A stretch of DNA of 64,000 nt from Harmonia axyridis (Eukaryota; Arthropoda; Insecta; Coleoptera; Coccinellidae), in contig NC_059505.1 of NCBI RefSeq assembly GCF_914767665.1, positions 23,619,506 to 23,683,505 on the forward strand. The letters are read 5' to 3'. The notes under the pieces are model-generated. The model saw only the letters and a list, made by a program, of their open reading frames with translations, made no database searches and was not told the origin of the DNA. Made by a program: the position numbers and the translations under genes. Shown here in pieces: positions 9,953 to 20,474 of this stretch (position 1 is its first letter; each line of letters starts with the position of its first letter).

Positions 9953-11677
9953 ATGATAATAATAATAACATTTTCAATAACAACAGTGCTAGGTGTGAAG
10001 CCAAAACCTAAAAGTCAGCAACCAGCCAGAGAAAAACCACAAAATAAACCACATTGGCAAAAAAGGCTAGAAGACAAAGTTCATAGCATTCGCCAAGAAA
10101 TTGGGAGGCTCACCCAATATGCAAAAGGTTCGCCGTCTAGAAGATTACAAAAAATGGTGAATATAATAATGGATCGTCACCGACAACATACAACGTATGA
10201 TCCAAACAATGAAAATGCTCAACAAATTTTAGACACACTGAAACAAAAACTTAGTGTGTACTCCGAAAGACTCAGAAGATACAATGAGAGTTATAGAAGA
10301 AAACAGAATAATATGATTTTTGAAAACTCCGAAAGAAAATTCTATAGAATGTTAAACAATAATATGTCAGCAACACCAGGAAGTTATCCAACCGTCGAGG
10401 ATATTGAGAATTTTTGGACAGATCAACTGGCTATACCAACCCCCTACAACTCCCAGGCTGATTGGATAAGAAGTGAAGAGAAATCCTGTGAGACAATGGA
10501 ACAAATGCCGCATAACGCAGTTTCTATAGAAAAATTCCATGAAATATTGAAAAACACACACAATTGGAAATCACCTGGCCCAGATGGAATCCACAACTTT
10601 TGGTTGAAAAAATTTTGGTGTATACACGGCAGGCTAGTTGAAACCATAAATGATTTTATAAGTAATCCAACGGAAATGCCCAAATTTTTAACAACAGGGA
10701 CCACTTACCTCTTACCGAAGGATATGCAACACACAGCGGATCCATCAAAATACAGACCAATTACATGTCTACCAACAATATATAAAATCATCACATCATG
10801 TATACCATCTCGTATCTACAAACATTGCGAGACAAATAATATAATGACAGCACAGCAGAAAGGATGTTCCAAGAATGCACTAGGATCGAAGGAACTGCTG
10901 ATAATAGATTCCATCATATGCAACCAAGCCTTCAAAAAACACAGAAATCTTTTTATGACAAATTTTGACTATAAGAAGGCCTTCGACTCTATTCCACATG
11001 GGGGGCTGACAAAAATTTTGGAAATATACAAGATCGATCCAATTACAATAAACTTTCTGAAGTATGCAATGTGCAACTGGAGAACGAATATCGAACTCTC
11101 TACGGCGAACATAACTACTGAAGATATTCCAATAAAAAGAGGGATTTTCCAAGGAGATTCGTTGAGTCCCTTATGGTTCTGCTTGGCGCTGAACCCCCTT
11201 TCTAAACAACTGAATGCTACTGAAAAAGGTTTCAATGTCAATAGAAACAGAAATACTATTGCACTCAATCATTTGCTATACATGGATGACCTAAAACTTA
11301 TAACAGGCAACAAAAACCACTTGCAAATTATGGTCAGTCTGGTGAAAAATTTTCAGGAAGACGTGGGGATAAAATTCGGATTGGACAAGTGTCGTAATAT
11401 TAGCGTAGTGCGTGGAAAAATCCAAGATGAACCGATAGCTCTCTCCAATGGACAGGAGATAGAAGCAATGAAATCGGACGATCTTTATAAATACCTAGAA
11501 ATGAAACAAAACCGACACTCTTGCATCGATGTAAGTGACGCACATCTCCAGGAGATGCCTCAACACTGGATCCCTTGCCTCTTCCGGGATCTCATCAGAG
11601 CCGCGATCCTGCCGAATGGGCTCGATCTGACCAGGGATTCTCATCTCGGGTGTGGCTTGCAAACCTCGGGAGACTAA
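9953..11677 (+). pseudogene. R4/Dong-like LINE RT, open frame with foreign C-terminus
   Basis: A 574-codon frame. Up to about 11503 it encodes an R4/Dong-type protein: linker (PHWQKRLEDKVHSIRQEI), then KSPGPDGIHNFWLKKF, KYRPITCLPTIYK, FDYKKAFDSIPH (first catalytic Asp), RGIFQGDSLSPLWFCLA and the diagnostic LLYMDDLKL with YMDD at 11279-11290. No stop interrupts the RT. After DLYKYLEMKQNR the frame enters antisense R2-like sequence and ends at 11677, so the finger and restriction-like endonuclease expected in this clade are absent. The ATG lies within an ATA repeat and may not be the original start; Dong elements favour TAA repeats as targets. The gene is truncated rather than riddled with mutations. 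Confidence 0.85.
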
Positions 11678-12693
11678 ACCGCATCCGTGCAAGGTGAAGG
11701 AGGAACGGATTCCGCAAGTTCCGACAATGCCCGATCTCTTGCAGCAAAAGCGGCCTAACACCGACAGGGTTAGAGGAAGCTCTAGACCTAGTGTTCAGTC
11801 TAGAGAGACCAGCAGCCAATAGCTCTTTTGGAATCTTGATTTGCTATCTCTCGTTTGATGATTTCAAAGGGGTTTTTTATTCTGCATTCTGTAATGCTTC
11901 TTCCTTATACCCTCTCTGGGTCTATCGGTCTTGGAAGCAAGATAGGCCAGAGGTCCATCCCCTCATAGGTGTCTTCCAGCCTTGCTATCTCTTCGATTTT
12001 GTCGACCTTCCAAAATAGACGTCGAATACTGGACTCTACCTCGATATACAACTCCTGGTTATATACTTGCGGATGGGTCATGATAAGATGTTTCCTCATG
12101 GACAAATAATTCTTAAAATTAAGACCGTAGTACTGGCATAGTGAGTCAGGGCACGCCTCATTGGGTGGCCCCCGACAGTACTTCATTTTGTGATCTTTGT
12201 GACGTAGGACTTTCCGCCTACACATGGATGCATATTGTACTCGCAGCTGTGTGGGACAATAAAAAAAAATTCTCACACCAGCATTGAAAAAAATTAAAAT
12301 ATAACACATTACGAATACACATAAAATATCACGTCCATAACGTTTAGATCCCTTTCCTGAGTTCTTATCCGCAGATTATGTGGCACGGGTGCCGGGGAAG
12401 GACAGGCAGCTATCGACTAAGGGGTATATGCAGATCAAGCCTGTCTTTGATATTCACCTCCCGTAATCGTCATGCTCACTTGTGTGTCGCTTATTTGGTA
12501 CATTTCCTGACATCCAAATCGCCACAGGGCTCCTACTCCTCCTAAAGTTCACCATAACGTCCAGCTAAGTGTCCTCTCTTTAGTTAGAAGTAAATCCGAC
12601 GAGCTGTCTAGAAAATCCCACCCAGAGCGTCCGCGCACATGCGCATGGGCACCAAAAGAAAGAGCCGAACCTCAATCATCACTAATCTTCTGG
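11503..12693 (-). mobile_element. R2-like copy 2: 5' fragment
   Basis: On the minus strand this holds the 5' leader (12310-12693), the N-terminal finger region and a short piece further in (IEPIRQDRGSDEI, ARDPVLRHLLEMC) that matches R2-like copies 1 and 3. Everything downstream (RT, endonuclease) is gone, and the element abuts the R4/Dong-like frame. It is closely related to 18.6-19.4 kb, with small indels between them. Confidence 0.75.
11905..12309 (-). pseudogene. R2-like copy 2: N-terminal zinc-finger ORF
   Basis: A 134-codon frame with CRGPPNEACPDSLCQYYG and HLIMTH, a C2H2 finger with a longer Cys-Cys spacing than copy 1, followed by an acidic stretch with EIARLEDTYEG, which parallels EMARLELDYEG in copy 1. 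The first codons derive from the AT-rich leader, so the true start could be further in. The frame ends at a stop at 11905 before the RT. Confidence 0.65.
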
Positions 12694-13765
12694 TATCCAG
12701 ACCCGTTTGTTGGACGTGAGTATAGCCGTGGACGTCATATACTTGGATTTTCCAAAGCATTCGACCAGGTCCCCCACAGACGCCTCTTACAGAAGTTGGA
12801 ACATCTTGGATTAAGAGGAGATTTATTGCTTTGGATAGAAGCTTTTCTTTCTTCGCGAAGTTTTCGTGTACGAGTGGGTGAATCAGTTTCCGAACGTAAC
12901 TAGTGGAGTTCCCAAGGGATCAGTTCTTGGGCCATTTTTGTTCCTCTTACACACATCTGACCTCCCCAGTAATGTTCGTTCGTGGCTTTTCATGTTTGCC
13001 GACGATGCTGAGATTTTCAATAACGCACTGTACTGTGGGCAAGTTTTGCAAGATGATATGAACACCTTGTTTCTTTAGTCCCAAAAGCGGCTTCTATCCA
13101 TCTATTTTGAGAGAAGTGTGGTTCTCCACATCGGCAAATACAACCCACTTCATAACTTCTACTTGGCTAGCCAACTGATTTCTTCTGCAAGAAGCCACGT
13201 TGACTTGGGCATTACAATAAATGAAAAGCTATCCTGGTCGGAGCATATGACTTATACCACGCTCAAGGCTAACCGAATGGTGCACATGTTACAGAAGTAT
13301 TTCCGAGGCTGTGACCCATCAACATGTTCCATGCTCATAAAAACATACGTGAGGCCAATTTTGGAGTTTGCGGGACCCGTGTGAAGTGTGGACTTGGTTC
13401 GCGACGAGGTGCTTTTCGAGGGAGTACAGCGACGTGCGTCTCGCATCCCCTTAAAGGCTTTCTATTCTAGGTCTACCCAGTTTCACAAAAAGGCGGCAAC
13501 GTGATGATATGAACATTACATTTAGAGTGTTGAATGATCTTTTTGGATTGGACCTGTCGTTACTTTTCCTGCCCAACAACGATTCGCGTCTTCGGGGACA
13601 CCATTTGAAATTACGAAAGGAAAATTTTCGCACGACTTCCAGAAGAAACTTCCTTTCAAATAGGATTTTCGAAAGATGGAATTGCCTTCCTGTTTGTATT
13701 GCGGAATCGTTATCTGTGAATACTTTCAGGAACCGACTGGACGTATATCTTCAGCGAAAGACTTA
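12694..13765 (+). pseudogene. LINE copy 3 (block A): RT 3' half and C-terminus
   Basis: The fragment begins at the first Asp block (GFSKAFDQVPHRRLLQKLEH), continues with WIEAFLSSRSF, GVPKGSVLGPFLFLL and FADDAEIF, then LGITINEKLSW and the C-terminal LRKENFRTTSRRNFLSNRIF. A stop and several frameshifts (for example near 12900, 13076 and 13384) disable it. It starts flush at the 5' end of R2-like copy 2. A sister copy in the same arrangement is at 19408-21895. Confidence 0.85.
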
Positions 13766-13860
13766 ATTTGTTTTTTTTTTTTGCGGATATATATCAGTGT
13801 AGCATGTTTTTGTTTTTATTTCAACTCTTACTGTATGATAATAATAATAATAAAAACTGG
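13766..13860 (+). repeat. LINE copy 3: 3' UTR and ATA tail
   Basis: A short 3' region with a poly-T run ends at ATGATAATAATAATAATAAAA (13836-13856), marking the 3' terminus of this LINE. Confidence 0.6.
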
Positions 13861-13861
13861 G

Positions 13862-14220
13862 ATACTACGGCTTTGAAGGCATAGCGCACAATCTACTAGC
13901 ATCATATCTAAATAAAAGAAAGCAATGTGTATTATATAATGAAGGACTCAGTAGCTTACAAACAATCTTGAATGGTGTCGTACTCGTAGTGTCCTTGGGC
14001 TACTACTTTTTTTGATTATTATTATTATTATATCAAAGACTTGCCAACTTCAATGACAACGTTCACAATTCTATTCGTCGATGACAGTTCCTCCATCGAG
14101 AAGCTATGGACTGGTGCAATACGAATGGCCTGTTTGTGAATAAATGCAAGACCCAAACACTATTGTTCTCGCTGTCTCATAATCTCCTAGATGATGTGAA
14201 ATGTCTTGGCGAAAACTGAT
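13862..14220 (+). pseudogene. LINE scrap: RT palm piece
   Basis: In one frame the text reads GFEGIAHNLLASYLNKRKQC then a corrupted GVPQGS block interrupted by an ATT expansion (14015-14032), and later a stretch DWCNTNGLFVNKCKTQTLLF and LSHNLLDDVKCLG. The second half is nearly repeated at 21915-22040, downstream of the sister LINE copy. It is a different subfamily from LINE copy 3. Confidence 0.7.
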
Positions 14221-14289
14221 ATTGATATCAAGTTTATGAAGGGAGTTCTCACGATTGTCAATATTGCACACGTTGCTCATGCAAAAAAC

Positions 14290-14935
14290 TAAATACCAAC
14301 TTCACATCGTGACGTGTGGCCTATACTAACATACAATCACTCCACTCAAGGTATCTGGAGTTGATAAGCTTTGCCAAGGCTGGAATACTCTGAAAGCTGG
14401 CCTCATGATGCAGTAACTTATAATACCATTGCTATACCCGGATATTCGGTTTTCAAGCAAGACTCTTTGACAACCATTGTTCATGGCGGAGTTTGCATCT
14501 TTGTTCGCAATGTTGTAATTGATCAGTTTTCGGTTACCACATTCTCCTGTGCTTTTCCGGGTAGAGACAATATATTTATCGATTTCGTTATTGGTTACAA
14601 CATTTTCCTCACAATTTGTTGTGTCTACAGGCCTCGGCCATCAACTTATGATTTAAATTTTGCCGAGTATTTAAGAAGTGTTCTGAATGTCAAGAAGACT
14701 ATTTTCAATGCTGGAGATTTCAACTTGCCAGATATTCACTGGCCGATGTCATCTACTACAGGACATCTGCCTATTTTAAGCTTGTCTATCCCGATACAAA
14801 ATAAATCAAATCCCCTCACATTCAGATCTCATTCTTGTGAGTCACTCAGATCTTGTTTCGGACATACACTACCTTCCCCCTTTTGGCAGATCAGATCATG
14901 TCACAATACTCATTGAACTTCAGCTGACTATACCC
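14290..14935 (+). pseudogene. LINE copy 4: APE-type endonuclease
   Basis: The N-terminal strand is visible as TNIQSLHSRYLELISFAKAG (about 14323), then ESWPHDAVTYNTIAIPGYSV with the catalytic Glu, GGVCIFVRN, CCVYRPRPS and AGDFNLPDIHW. After about 14800 the frame shifts; the neighbouring frame carries PPFGRSDHV, the SDH box. The ORF 14371-14916 covers the central part only. Confidence 0.8.
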
Positions 14936-15089
14936 ACCAATCTGAAAAAGAAGAAGAACTCAATCAAAATTATTGATGATTAACATTACAACACAGTCCT
15001 TGGCGATAAAACTGTTAAACCCTCTTTTCCTCAGGTTCAACTGTAGAGGAAATGTCGTACCTGTTTTTGAGTACGTTGATAGAGGCTGT

Positions 15090-15812
15090 TGATTGTTCAC
15101 TACCTCCAAGCTGATAAAATATGTTCCATCAAAATCTTGGATTAGTCAGGAAATACTCGGGATGATTAGGCTTAAAAGATCGATATGGCAAAGGTTCATT
15201 CGGCGCCAGCTGCATTCTGCCTATATGTCACACAGAAACTATAGCAATCATCTATCGGGTGTAATTCGCAAAGCCAGGAGAAACTATGAGAGGGAACTTG
15301 CAAGCTCCAATAACCGCAAGAAATTCTTTGAGCATTTGAGATCTCCTTTATGCTCCAAAGTTAAAACACCCTCAGTTCGCAACAACAATGGTTCTACATG
15401 CACAAGTGATAAAGAGAGTGCCAATATGTGCGCCAAGACATTCGCATCAGCATTCATACATTAAAGTGATCAACTGCCAACATTGTCTACTCCTCGTACA
15501 TCCTTATCACCTTTTGAGATCGATTTTCCCATGGCACTCATAGAGAAGCATCTTCTATCTCTCGACATAACATCAGCTCCGGGCCCTGACTGCATATCTG
15601 CTGCTATGTTGAAGAATTTTGCTCCCAAGAATTAATTTCCATTGTCGAGGATTTTCCGCAAGTCGTTCTCATCTCACACCTTGCCGTCATCCTGGCTACA
15701 CTCTCTGGTTACTCCGGTTTTAAAGAGAGGACATAAACTGAGTGCTGAAAATTATCATCCGATCAGCCTTGTCTCGATCGTTTCCAAGGTTTGTGAGCTT
15801 ATTGTGATGTAG
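15090..15812 (+). pseudogene. LINE copy 4: RT 5' part, cut by R2-like copy 3
   Basis: A linker rich in basic residues (SWISQEILGMIRLKRSIWQR) leads to SAPGPDCISAAMLKN, VTPVLKRGHKLSAENYHPIS and VSKVCELIVM. Two or more stops occur (15463, 15633). At about 15812 the sequence changes to the 3' end of the minus-strand R2-like element. The missing RT blocks reappear, after a gap of about 90 residues, on the far side at 19408, so the R2-like element may lie within this LINE. Confidence 0.8.
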
Positions 15813-16134
15813 AGAGTGCGATAATTTGCCCTTGAAAACAATTCAATCCCTGATACCAGCCTGGATTCTTGCCAACACAAACACACGCACAAGATATATT
15901 TCGCTCTCCTGTTGTTGCCAGATGTAGCTGAAGATTAATAGCATGTTCTGCGCCATATCCATGTCCAAGTGATGACTCTACCAAGGACCATGATCGAAAT
16001 CAACTGGAACAGTCACATGTGCGCTCACTCTCACCTCGACTCACGGAAAAGGCAATAAGCCCGCACACGAGCACTATAACCCGCACAAGTACTGCTCATC
16101 CCCGTGGATTGTGAAGGAGGCAACACGAAAGGAG

Positions 16135-16730
16135 TCAATCCGAAGTTCTGCGGGATACATCCATGTGAATAGACCAGCTTCCCCGTATTGTGGTCGTGAC
16201 AAGCTCTCTTCTATTGTGCTGGTTGATGATGGAGAAAGAGCTTAGGAGGGAGTCACTTTCACGGCACCAGAGACCCCTTGCACCAATAATAAACGGAAGA
16301 ACCGCTATTCTCCTGCCCGCATGACGATGGGATAAGGCCTCGTGGTACTCTGGATGGTTATATATTGCCTTTTTCAGGGAATAAGTTTTGTACAACAAAC
16401 GAGGGGACTCCCACGAAACACCTTTGTCAGCGACAATTATTCTTCCTTAGAACACAATATCATGTCGAGTTTTTGCAGTCTACCCCTTGTGTCCCGTGTA
16501 TGTGGTTCCTCCTCTACTGTCCAAGCCCTGTTTTGTGCCATATTGATTATCCGCCTGACCATAAAACCATGGCGGTTCTTCCTCTAAGTGTGTCCGAGTG
16601 TGCAGTTCTGTAAAACATGACATAAAGACTCCACTTTCCCGCATCCCGCGCGACAAAATTTAGCCTCTCTAGGACCGTAAGGAAGCCCCTTGGTGAAAAG
16701 GGTGTTGGTTCTTAGTTTTATGGCGGCTAT
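16135..16730 (-). pseudogene. R2-like copy 3: CCHC finger and endonuclease
   Basis: After the stop at 16731 the frame reads IAAIKLRTNTLFTKGLPYGP then CRAGCGKVESLCHVLQNC, an intact CCHC finger. The nuclease core is degraded (TRHDIVF and RIIVADKGVSW in place of KPDMV and VIVADVGVSW), with frameshifts between. The last ORF, 16135-16398, keeps LPFIIGARGLWCRES and NRREL. Confidence 0.8.
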
Positions 16731-17438
16731 TTAGTCTCTCTCTGACCACATGGGGGGGGGGGTGTTGTTGATGTAAAAATTGGCAGCGCTGTTATTCTCG
16801 GCTTGCTTTGTTCTGCCGCCATAAAACAATTGCTCCAGCGTGTCCACATTGCTCCTATCAACCGCTCTTTTGGTAGTCGCGTTGTTTGGTAGAATCCTCG
16901 TTATTCTAACCTGCCATGTATCGTCCCTCCCCAATAGCTTTTTGAAAAAGGGACAGGAGTCTCTTGTTTTGCTCAGTCTTCTCAGCATGATGATGTGGAT
17001 TTTTGTAGCAAAGAAGAAAAGACCTAGGCCACCCAGACTTACGGGAGTATACAATGCTTCATCGATGATGTGCGTCGGCAACTTTAGAATTTTCTTGAAA
17101 GATCTCCTAATCATTCGGTCGGCTCTCTTCAGTATTCTGAGGTTAATAGATGGTGACTGCAGTGAATGAATGTAGCACGACACAAGGTACTGTTTTACCA
17201 TAACCACCTTTTTTTGAGGCTTGAGGGGCGCTCTCATTATTTTGGATAGTGGATAGTTCAAGGCGGTTAGGTTGCAGGGGGTAGCTCCAGCCTGGGTATA
17301 GTGGTGTCCCAGATATTTGAAAGTTTCTGTGACGGTTTTAATAGGTGGTATAGGTTTTCCGTCAACGTAGAATCTTGGGTTGGGTGAAGGTATAAATTTT
17401 TCTTCGAAGGGACCATAGCCAGGGTTAGAGAAGAGCAT
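16731..17438 (-). pseudogene. R2-like copy 3: RT thumb, ending at the shared stop
   Basis: A 235-codon frame with TFKYLGHHYTQAGATPCNL, LKLPTHIIDEALYTPVSLGG and the RAVDRSNVDTLEQLFYGG stretch, all alignable with copy 1 (YKYLGYHLTNSGATPCS, VDRANATQLEDSFYGG). It ends at TAA 16731-16733, at the same residue as the TAG of copy 1 (5206-5208), in matching WxxxD-stop-I contexts. A run of ten G on the plus strand (16752-16762) lies in the codons just upstream. Confidence 0.8.
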
Positions 17439-18524
17439 TTATCGGGGTTCAGCATAAGAGATCTGTCATCGAATAATTTGCACGCATGTTTCAGGAGAAA
17501 TTGGGCCTCCTTGGTATTCTCGGCCATAAAAAGAAGATCGTCAACGTATTCCAAGACCGACAGGTTGGTCTCGACAATCTGGATACCCTTCCTGATTTTT
17601 AACGAGGTAATCAGTCCATCCAAGACCATGTTGAACAAAATCGACGATAGGGGGTCACCCTGCTTGACACCTGTACAAATATTCACCGATCCAATCTCCA
17701 CTCCCGCACAAAATAACGTAGTCTTCTGATCTTCGAAGTTTGCCATTACGTATTCGGACGTGCTTTTATCTATTTTGAATCTCCGTAGCGTTCTCCTGAT
17801 GGACGAGTGAGAGACGCTATCGAATGCCTTCTTCAAATCTAGAGTTATCAAAGATGTTGGTTCACCTGCCTTTCTTCCACCCTTTATGATGGTCTGAAAG
17901 GTATTGTTGTTGCCAAAGCACCCGTCGACGCTGGTAAATCCCCTCTGACATTCATCTGAACTAATCGTCCAGATAACCTCCTAGCTATCATCTTATTTAT
18001 CATTCTTAGAAGGATAGATGACACATCAAATAGGACGCCAACTATTTGAATTTTCCCTGTCTTGATCACCCCCTTTGGGATCAAAACCGTTCTGCTGGTG
18101 CGCAGTATCTTTGGGACATAGATAAAAAATATAGATGAAAAGAGAACTCCAAAAGATGCACTGGGATTTTTCTAAGACGTGCCGAGTCGATGCCGTCCGG
18201 GCCAGCAGATGTGTTTCCAAAATCCTTAATCGTCTCTAAGATGGGAGCTGAGTCGATGGGGCTGTATACTATGCATTGTTCTATTTTTGCATCTGTTATT
18301 GGAGCGCTGTCAATTGGCAGTTGTGTCTCAAAGGTCCTCTTGTATTCCCGGATGATATCTTCCTTCTTAGGAATGTTTGCATGTGGGCCAGAATGCTCAC
18401 CGTCTAGAATCTCCCTCGCTAGCTGCTTCCTATTCGTCCTATATTTGTGCTGCATAAGTTTGAATTGAAAAGCTCTCATCCTCCTTCTTTCGCCTTCTTG
18501 AACTGAGGTTTCACCAGCCCTCAA
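17267..18524 (-). pseudogene. R2-like copy 3: RT, several frameshifts
   Basis: Pieces in three frames: 18524-18081 with SAGPDGIDSARLRKI; 18084-17884 with a degraded finger region of the RT; 17851-17267 with TLDLKKAFDSVSH, GVKQGDPLSSILFNMVLDGL and EYVDDLLFMAE (YVDD at 17548-17537, in place of YADD). Frameshifts sit near 18080, 17960 and 17400. Catalytic aspartates remain recognisable. Confidence 0.85.
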
Positions 18525-18626
18525 AGGTCACCTGACTGTCTACCGTTTTTACGGCAAATCTCCTCCACCCAGCCATTAAACGCCTCCCTGCAGCCTTCCA
18601 CTTCCATACATACTAGCCGACAGATC

Positions 18627-19023
18627 TCAGTCGCTCTTGCAAATCTCCAGGAGATGTCTCAACCTTGGATCCCTTGCCTCTTTCTTGATTTCGTCACAGC
18701 CGCGATCCTGCCGAATGGGTTCAATCTGCCCAGGGATTCTCGTCTCGGGTGTGGCTTGTAAACCTCGGGAGATCTCGATGATTCGCCCGGCTCGATTTCT
18801 TGAAATTAAGACCGTATTACTGGCATAGTGACTCAGGGCACGCCTCATTGGGTGGCCCCCGGCAGTTTTTCCCTTTGTGATCTTTGAGACCCCCTCTCTG
18901 TGACGTAGGACTTTCCGCATACACATGGATGCATATTGTACTCGCAGCTGTGTGGGACAATAAAAGAAAATTCTCACACCAGCATTGAAAAAAATTAAAA
19001 TATAACACATTACGAATACACAT
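18627..19023 (-). pseudogene. R2-like copy 3: N-terminal region with internal deletion
   Basis: The beginning matches copy 2 (same leader-encoded residues and RKVLRH), but the finger is disrupted by a frameshift after the first Cys region, and about 0.3 kb present in copy 2 is missing. The text IEPIRQDRGCDEI and ARDPRLRHLLEIC follows, as in copies 1 and 2. Confidence 0.7.
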
Positions 19024-19407
19024 AAAATATCACGTCCATAACGTTTAGATCTCTTTCCTAAGTTCTTATCCGCAGATTATGTGGCACGCGTGCCGGGGAA
19101 GGGTAGCAACGTCGGCAGGCAGCTATTGACTAAGGAGTATATGCAGATCAAGTCTGTCTTTGATATTTCACCTTTCGTAATCGTAATGCTCACTTGTATG
19201 TCGCTTATTTGGTACATTTCCTGACATCCAAATCGCCACAGGGCTCCTACTCCTCCTAAAGTTCACCATAACGTCCAGCTAAGTGTCCTCTCTTTAGTTA
19301 GAAGTAAATCCGACGAGCTGTCTAGAAAATCCCACCCAGAGCATCCGCGCACATGCGCATGGGCTCCAAAAGAAAGAGCCGAACCTCAATCACCACTAAT
19401 CTTCTGG
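19024..19407 (-). other. R2-like copy 3: 5' leader
   Basis: About 380 bases are almost the same as 12310-12693, apart from small indels such as an extra 12 bases near 19102. Agreement stops after CACTAATCTTCTGG at 19394-19407, which I take as the common 5' end. R2 leaders often carry a self-cleaving HDV-like ribozyme; I could not establish its fold here. Confidence 0.6.
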
Positions 19408-19508
19408 GATCTGTGGAGATCTGGATTACGGGCAGATTTATTGCTTTGGATAGAGGCTTTCCTTTCTTCGCGAAGTTTTCGTGTACGAGTACATGAATCA
19501 GTTTCCGA
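19408..19508 (+). pseudogene. LINE copy 3 sister (block B): RT piece left of the RPC7 segment
   Basis: LLLWIEAFLSSRSFRVRV and the following codons match 12805-12897 of block A closely. About 75 bases present at 12712-12785 are missing at its left end. The piece stops at 19508, and the LINE resumes at 21053. Confidence 0.85.
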
Positions 19509-19541
19509 TAAATAAATCAAATAAACACTTCTCTCAGTGCA

Positions 19542-19547
19542 TTTATT
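19542..19547 (-). promoter_or_regulatory. Poly(A) signal of the RPC7 copy
   Basis: AATAAA on the minus strand, within a longer AATAAATAAA run, lies about 300 bases after the stop codon and 33 bases before the end of the inserted segment, which fits an mRNA 3' end at the segment boundary. Confidence 0.45.
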
Positions 19548-19847
19548 TATTTCTTTGAAGTTTCGAATTTCTTAAAAACGTTAGTTCGAAATTTAATTGG
19601 AATGAATTCAAGACATAAATGAGACAAAAATAGTTCTCTCGTTAAATAAATATATGTACTCGAATAATTATAGGAATATATTCAACAGAACAACATCAAA
19701 CATAGTTCTATGAGAGAAAAGAACCAAAAAGTTCAAAAATAATTTACAGATAATCAACGCATTTCAGTTTTCACACCATGAAACGTTTCCAAAACAATAA
19801 CACAATAAAAAAATAAATACATAATGAAACATAACACGATAAAAATT

Positions 19848-20474
19848 TCAATATATAGCACCATCATCTAAGTTGCCATCTTCATCGTTACAATAATCTT
19901 CACCATTATCGAAGTAATTATTGCCATAATCATCTCCATCTTCAATTTCCTCCTCCATATCTTCATCTCCTTGCTCCATTTCTTCATCTCCATCTTTAGG
20001 CTTAGTTTCGACCTCTTCAGACCAAGACTCACTCTCCATTTTCTCCAAATTTCCCAGTTTCGCCAAGAAGTCTTTGTCCTCCTTCTTCAAAGCTTTGACT
20101 TGTCTTTTCGCCTCCAATTTTGGACGTAGTTCTGAGGGTAACAAGTGCCAATCGTAAGTCATGTCTTTCGGAGCAGGAATTCTGATCTTTTCTGAGTCAT
20201 CGTTAGATTGATCTGGTGGCATTTTCATGTAGGAGTAAGTTAACTTTAGGTAGTTCACAAAGGAATTTTTTAGAACTATTCCTAAGTCTGAAGTTTCAGA
20301 TGAGTTTAATGTCACTGGGATTTTATGTGAAGGTGGAAAGAGAGGTGGAGGTTCTAAAATTCTAAATTGTTGTGGTTCAGTTTTTGGGCCTGTAGCGCCT
20401 AGAGCGTTCAATTGGTCTCTGTTGAAATTACTGGTGGGTCCTCTACCTCTACCTCTTCCTCTTGCAGACATCAC
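19848..20474 (-). CDS. Polr3G: RNA polymerase III subunit RPC7-like
   Basis: An uninterrupted 208-codon frame. The N-terminus MSARGRGRGRGPTSNF, followed by EPPPLFPP (residues about 41-48), is characteristic of RPC7 (POLR3G/POLR3GL), a Pol III-specific subunit of the RPC3-RPC6-RPC7 trimer that takes part in initiation. The middle carries KMPPDQSND and YDWHLLPSELRPKLEAKR, like the family region that ends in a basic stretch. The C-terminus (about 145-208) is very acidic and rich in Glu, Asp and Gly, also usual for RPC7. The length is close to the normal 210-225 residues. MM at the start leaves two possible ATG codons. No introns, stops or frameshifts are visible, unlike every neighbour. Nuclear location is expected from the family. 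Confidence 0.9.
   Translation of the reverse strand: MMSARGRGRGRGPTSNFNRDQLNALGATGPKTEPQQFRILEPPPLFPPSHKIPVTLNSSETSDLGIVLKNSFVNYLKLTYSYMKMPPDQSNDDSEKIRIPAPKDMTYDWHLLPSELRPKLEAKRQVKALKKEDKDFLAKLGNLEKMESESWSEEVETKPKDGDEEMEQGDEDMEEEIEDGDDYGNNYFDNGEDYCNDEDGNLDDGAIY

Larger units (their letters stand above)
15813..19407 (-). mobile_element. R2-like copy 3: nearly full-length, decayed
   Basis: All parts of the family are present in minus-strand order: leader (19407-19024), finger region, RT, thumb, CCHC finger, endonuclease and about 320 bases of 3' region (16134-15813). Multiple frameshifts and stops make it inactive. Protein similarity to copy 1 is clear throughout but far from identity, so the copies diverged long ago. 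Both flanks are CR1/Jockey-group LINE sequence. Confidence 0.85.

Noticed and set aside
19024..19407. An HDV-like ribozyme at the 5' end of the R2-like leader
   Set aside because: It would be expected for the family, but I could not build the five paired regions by eye.
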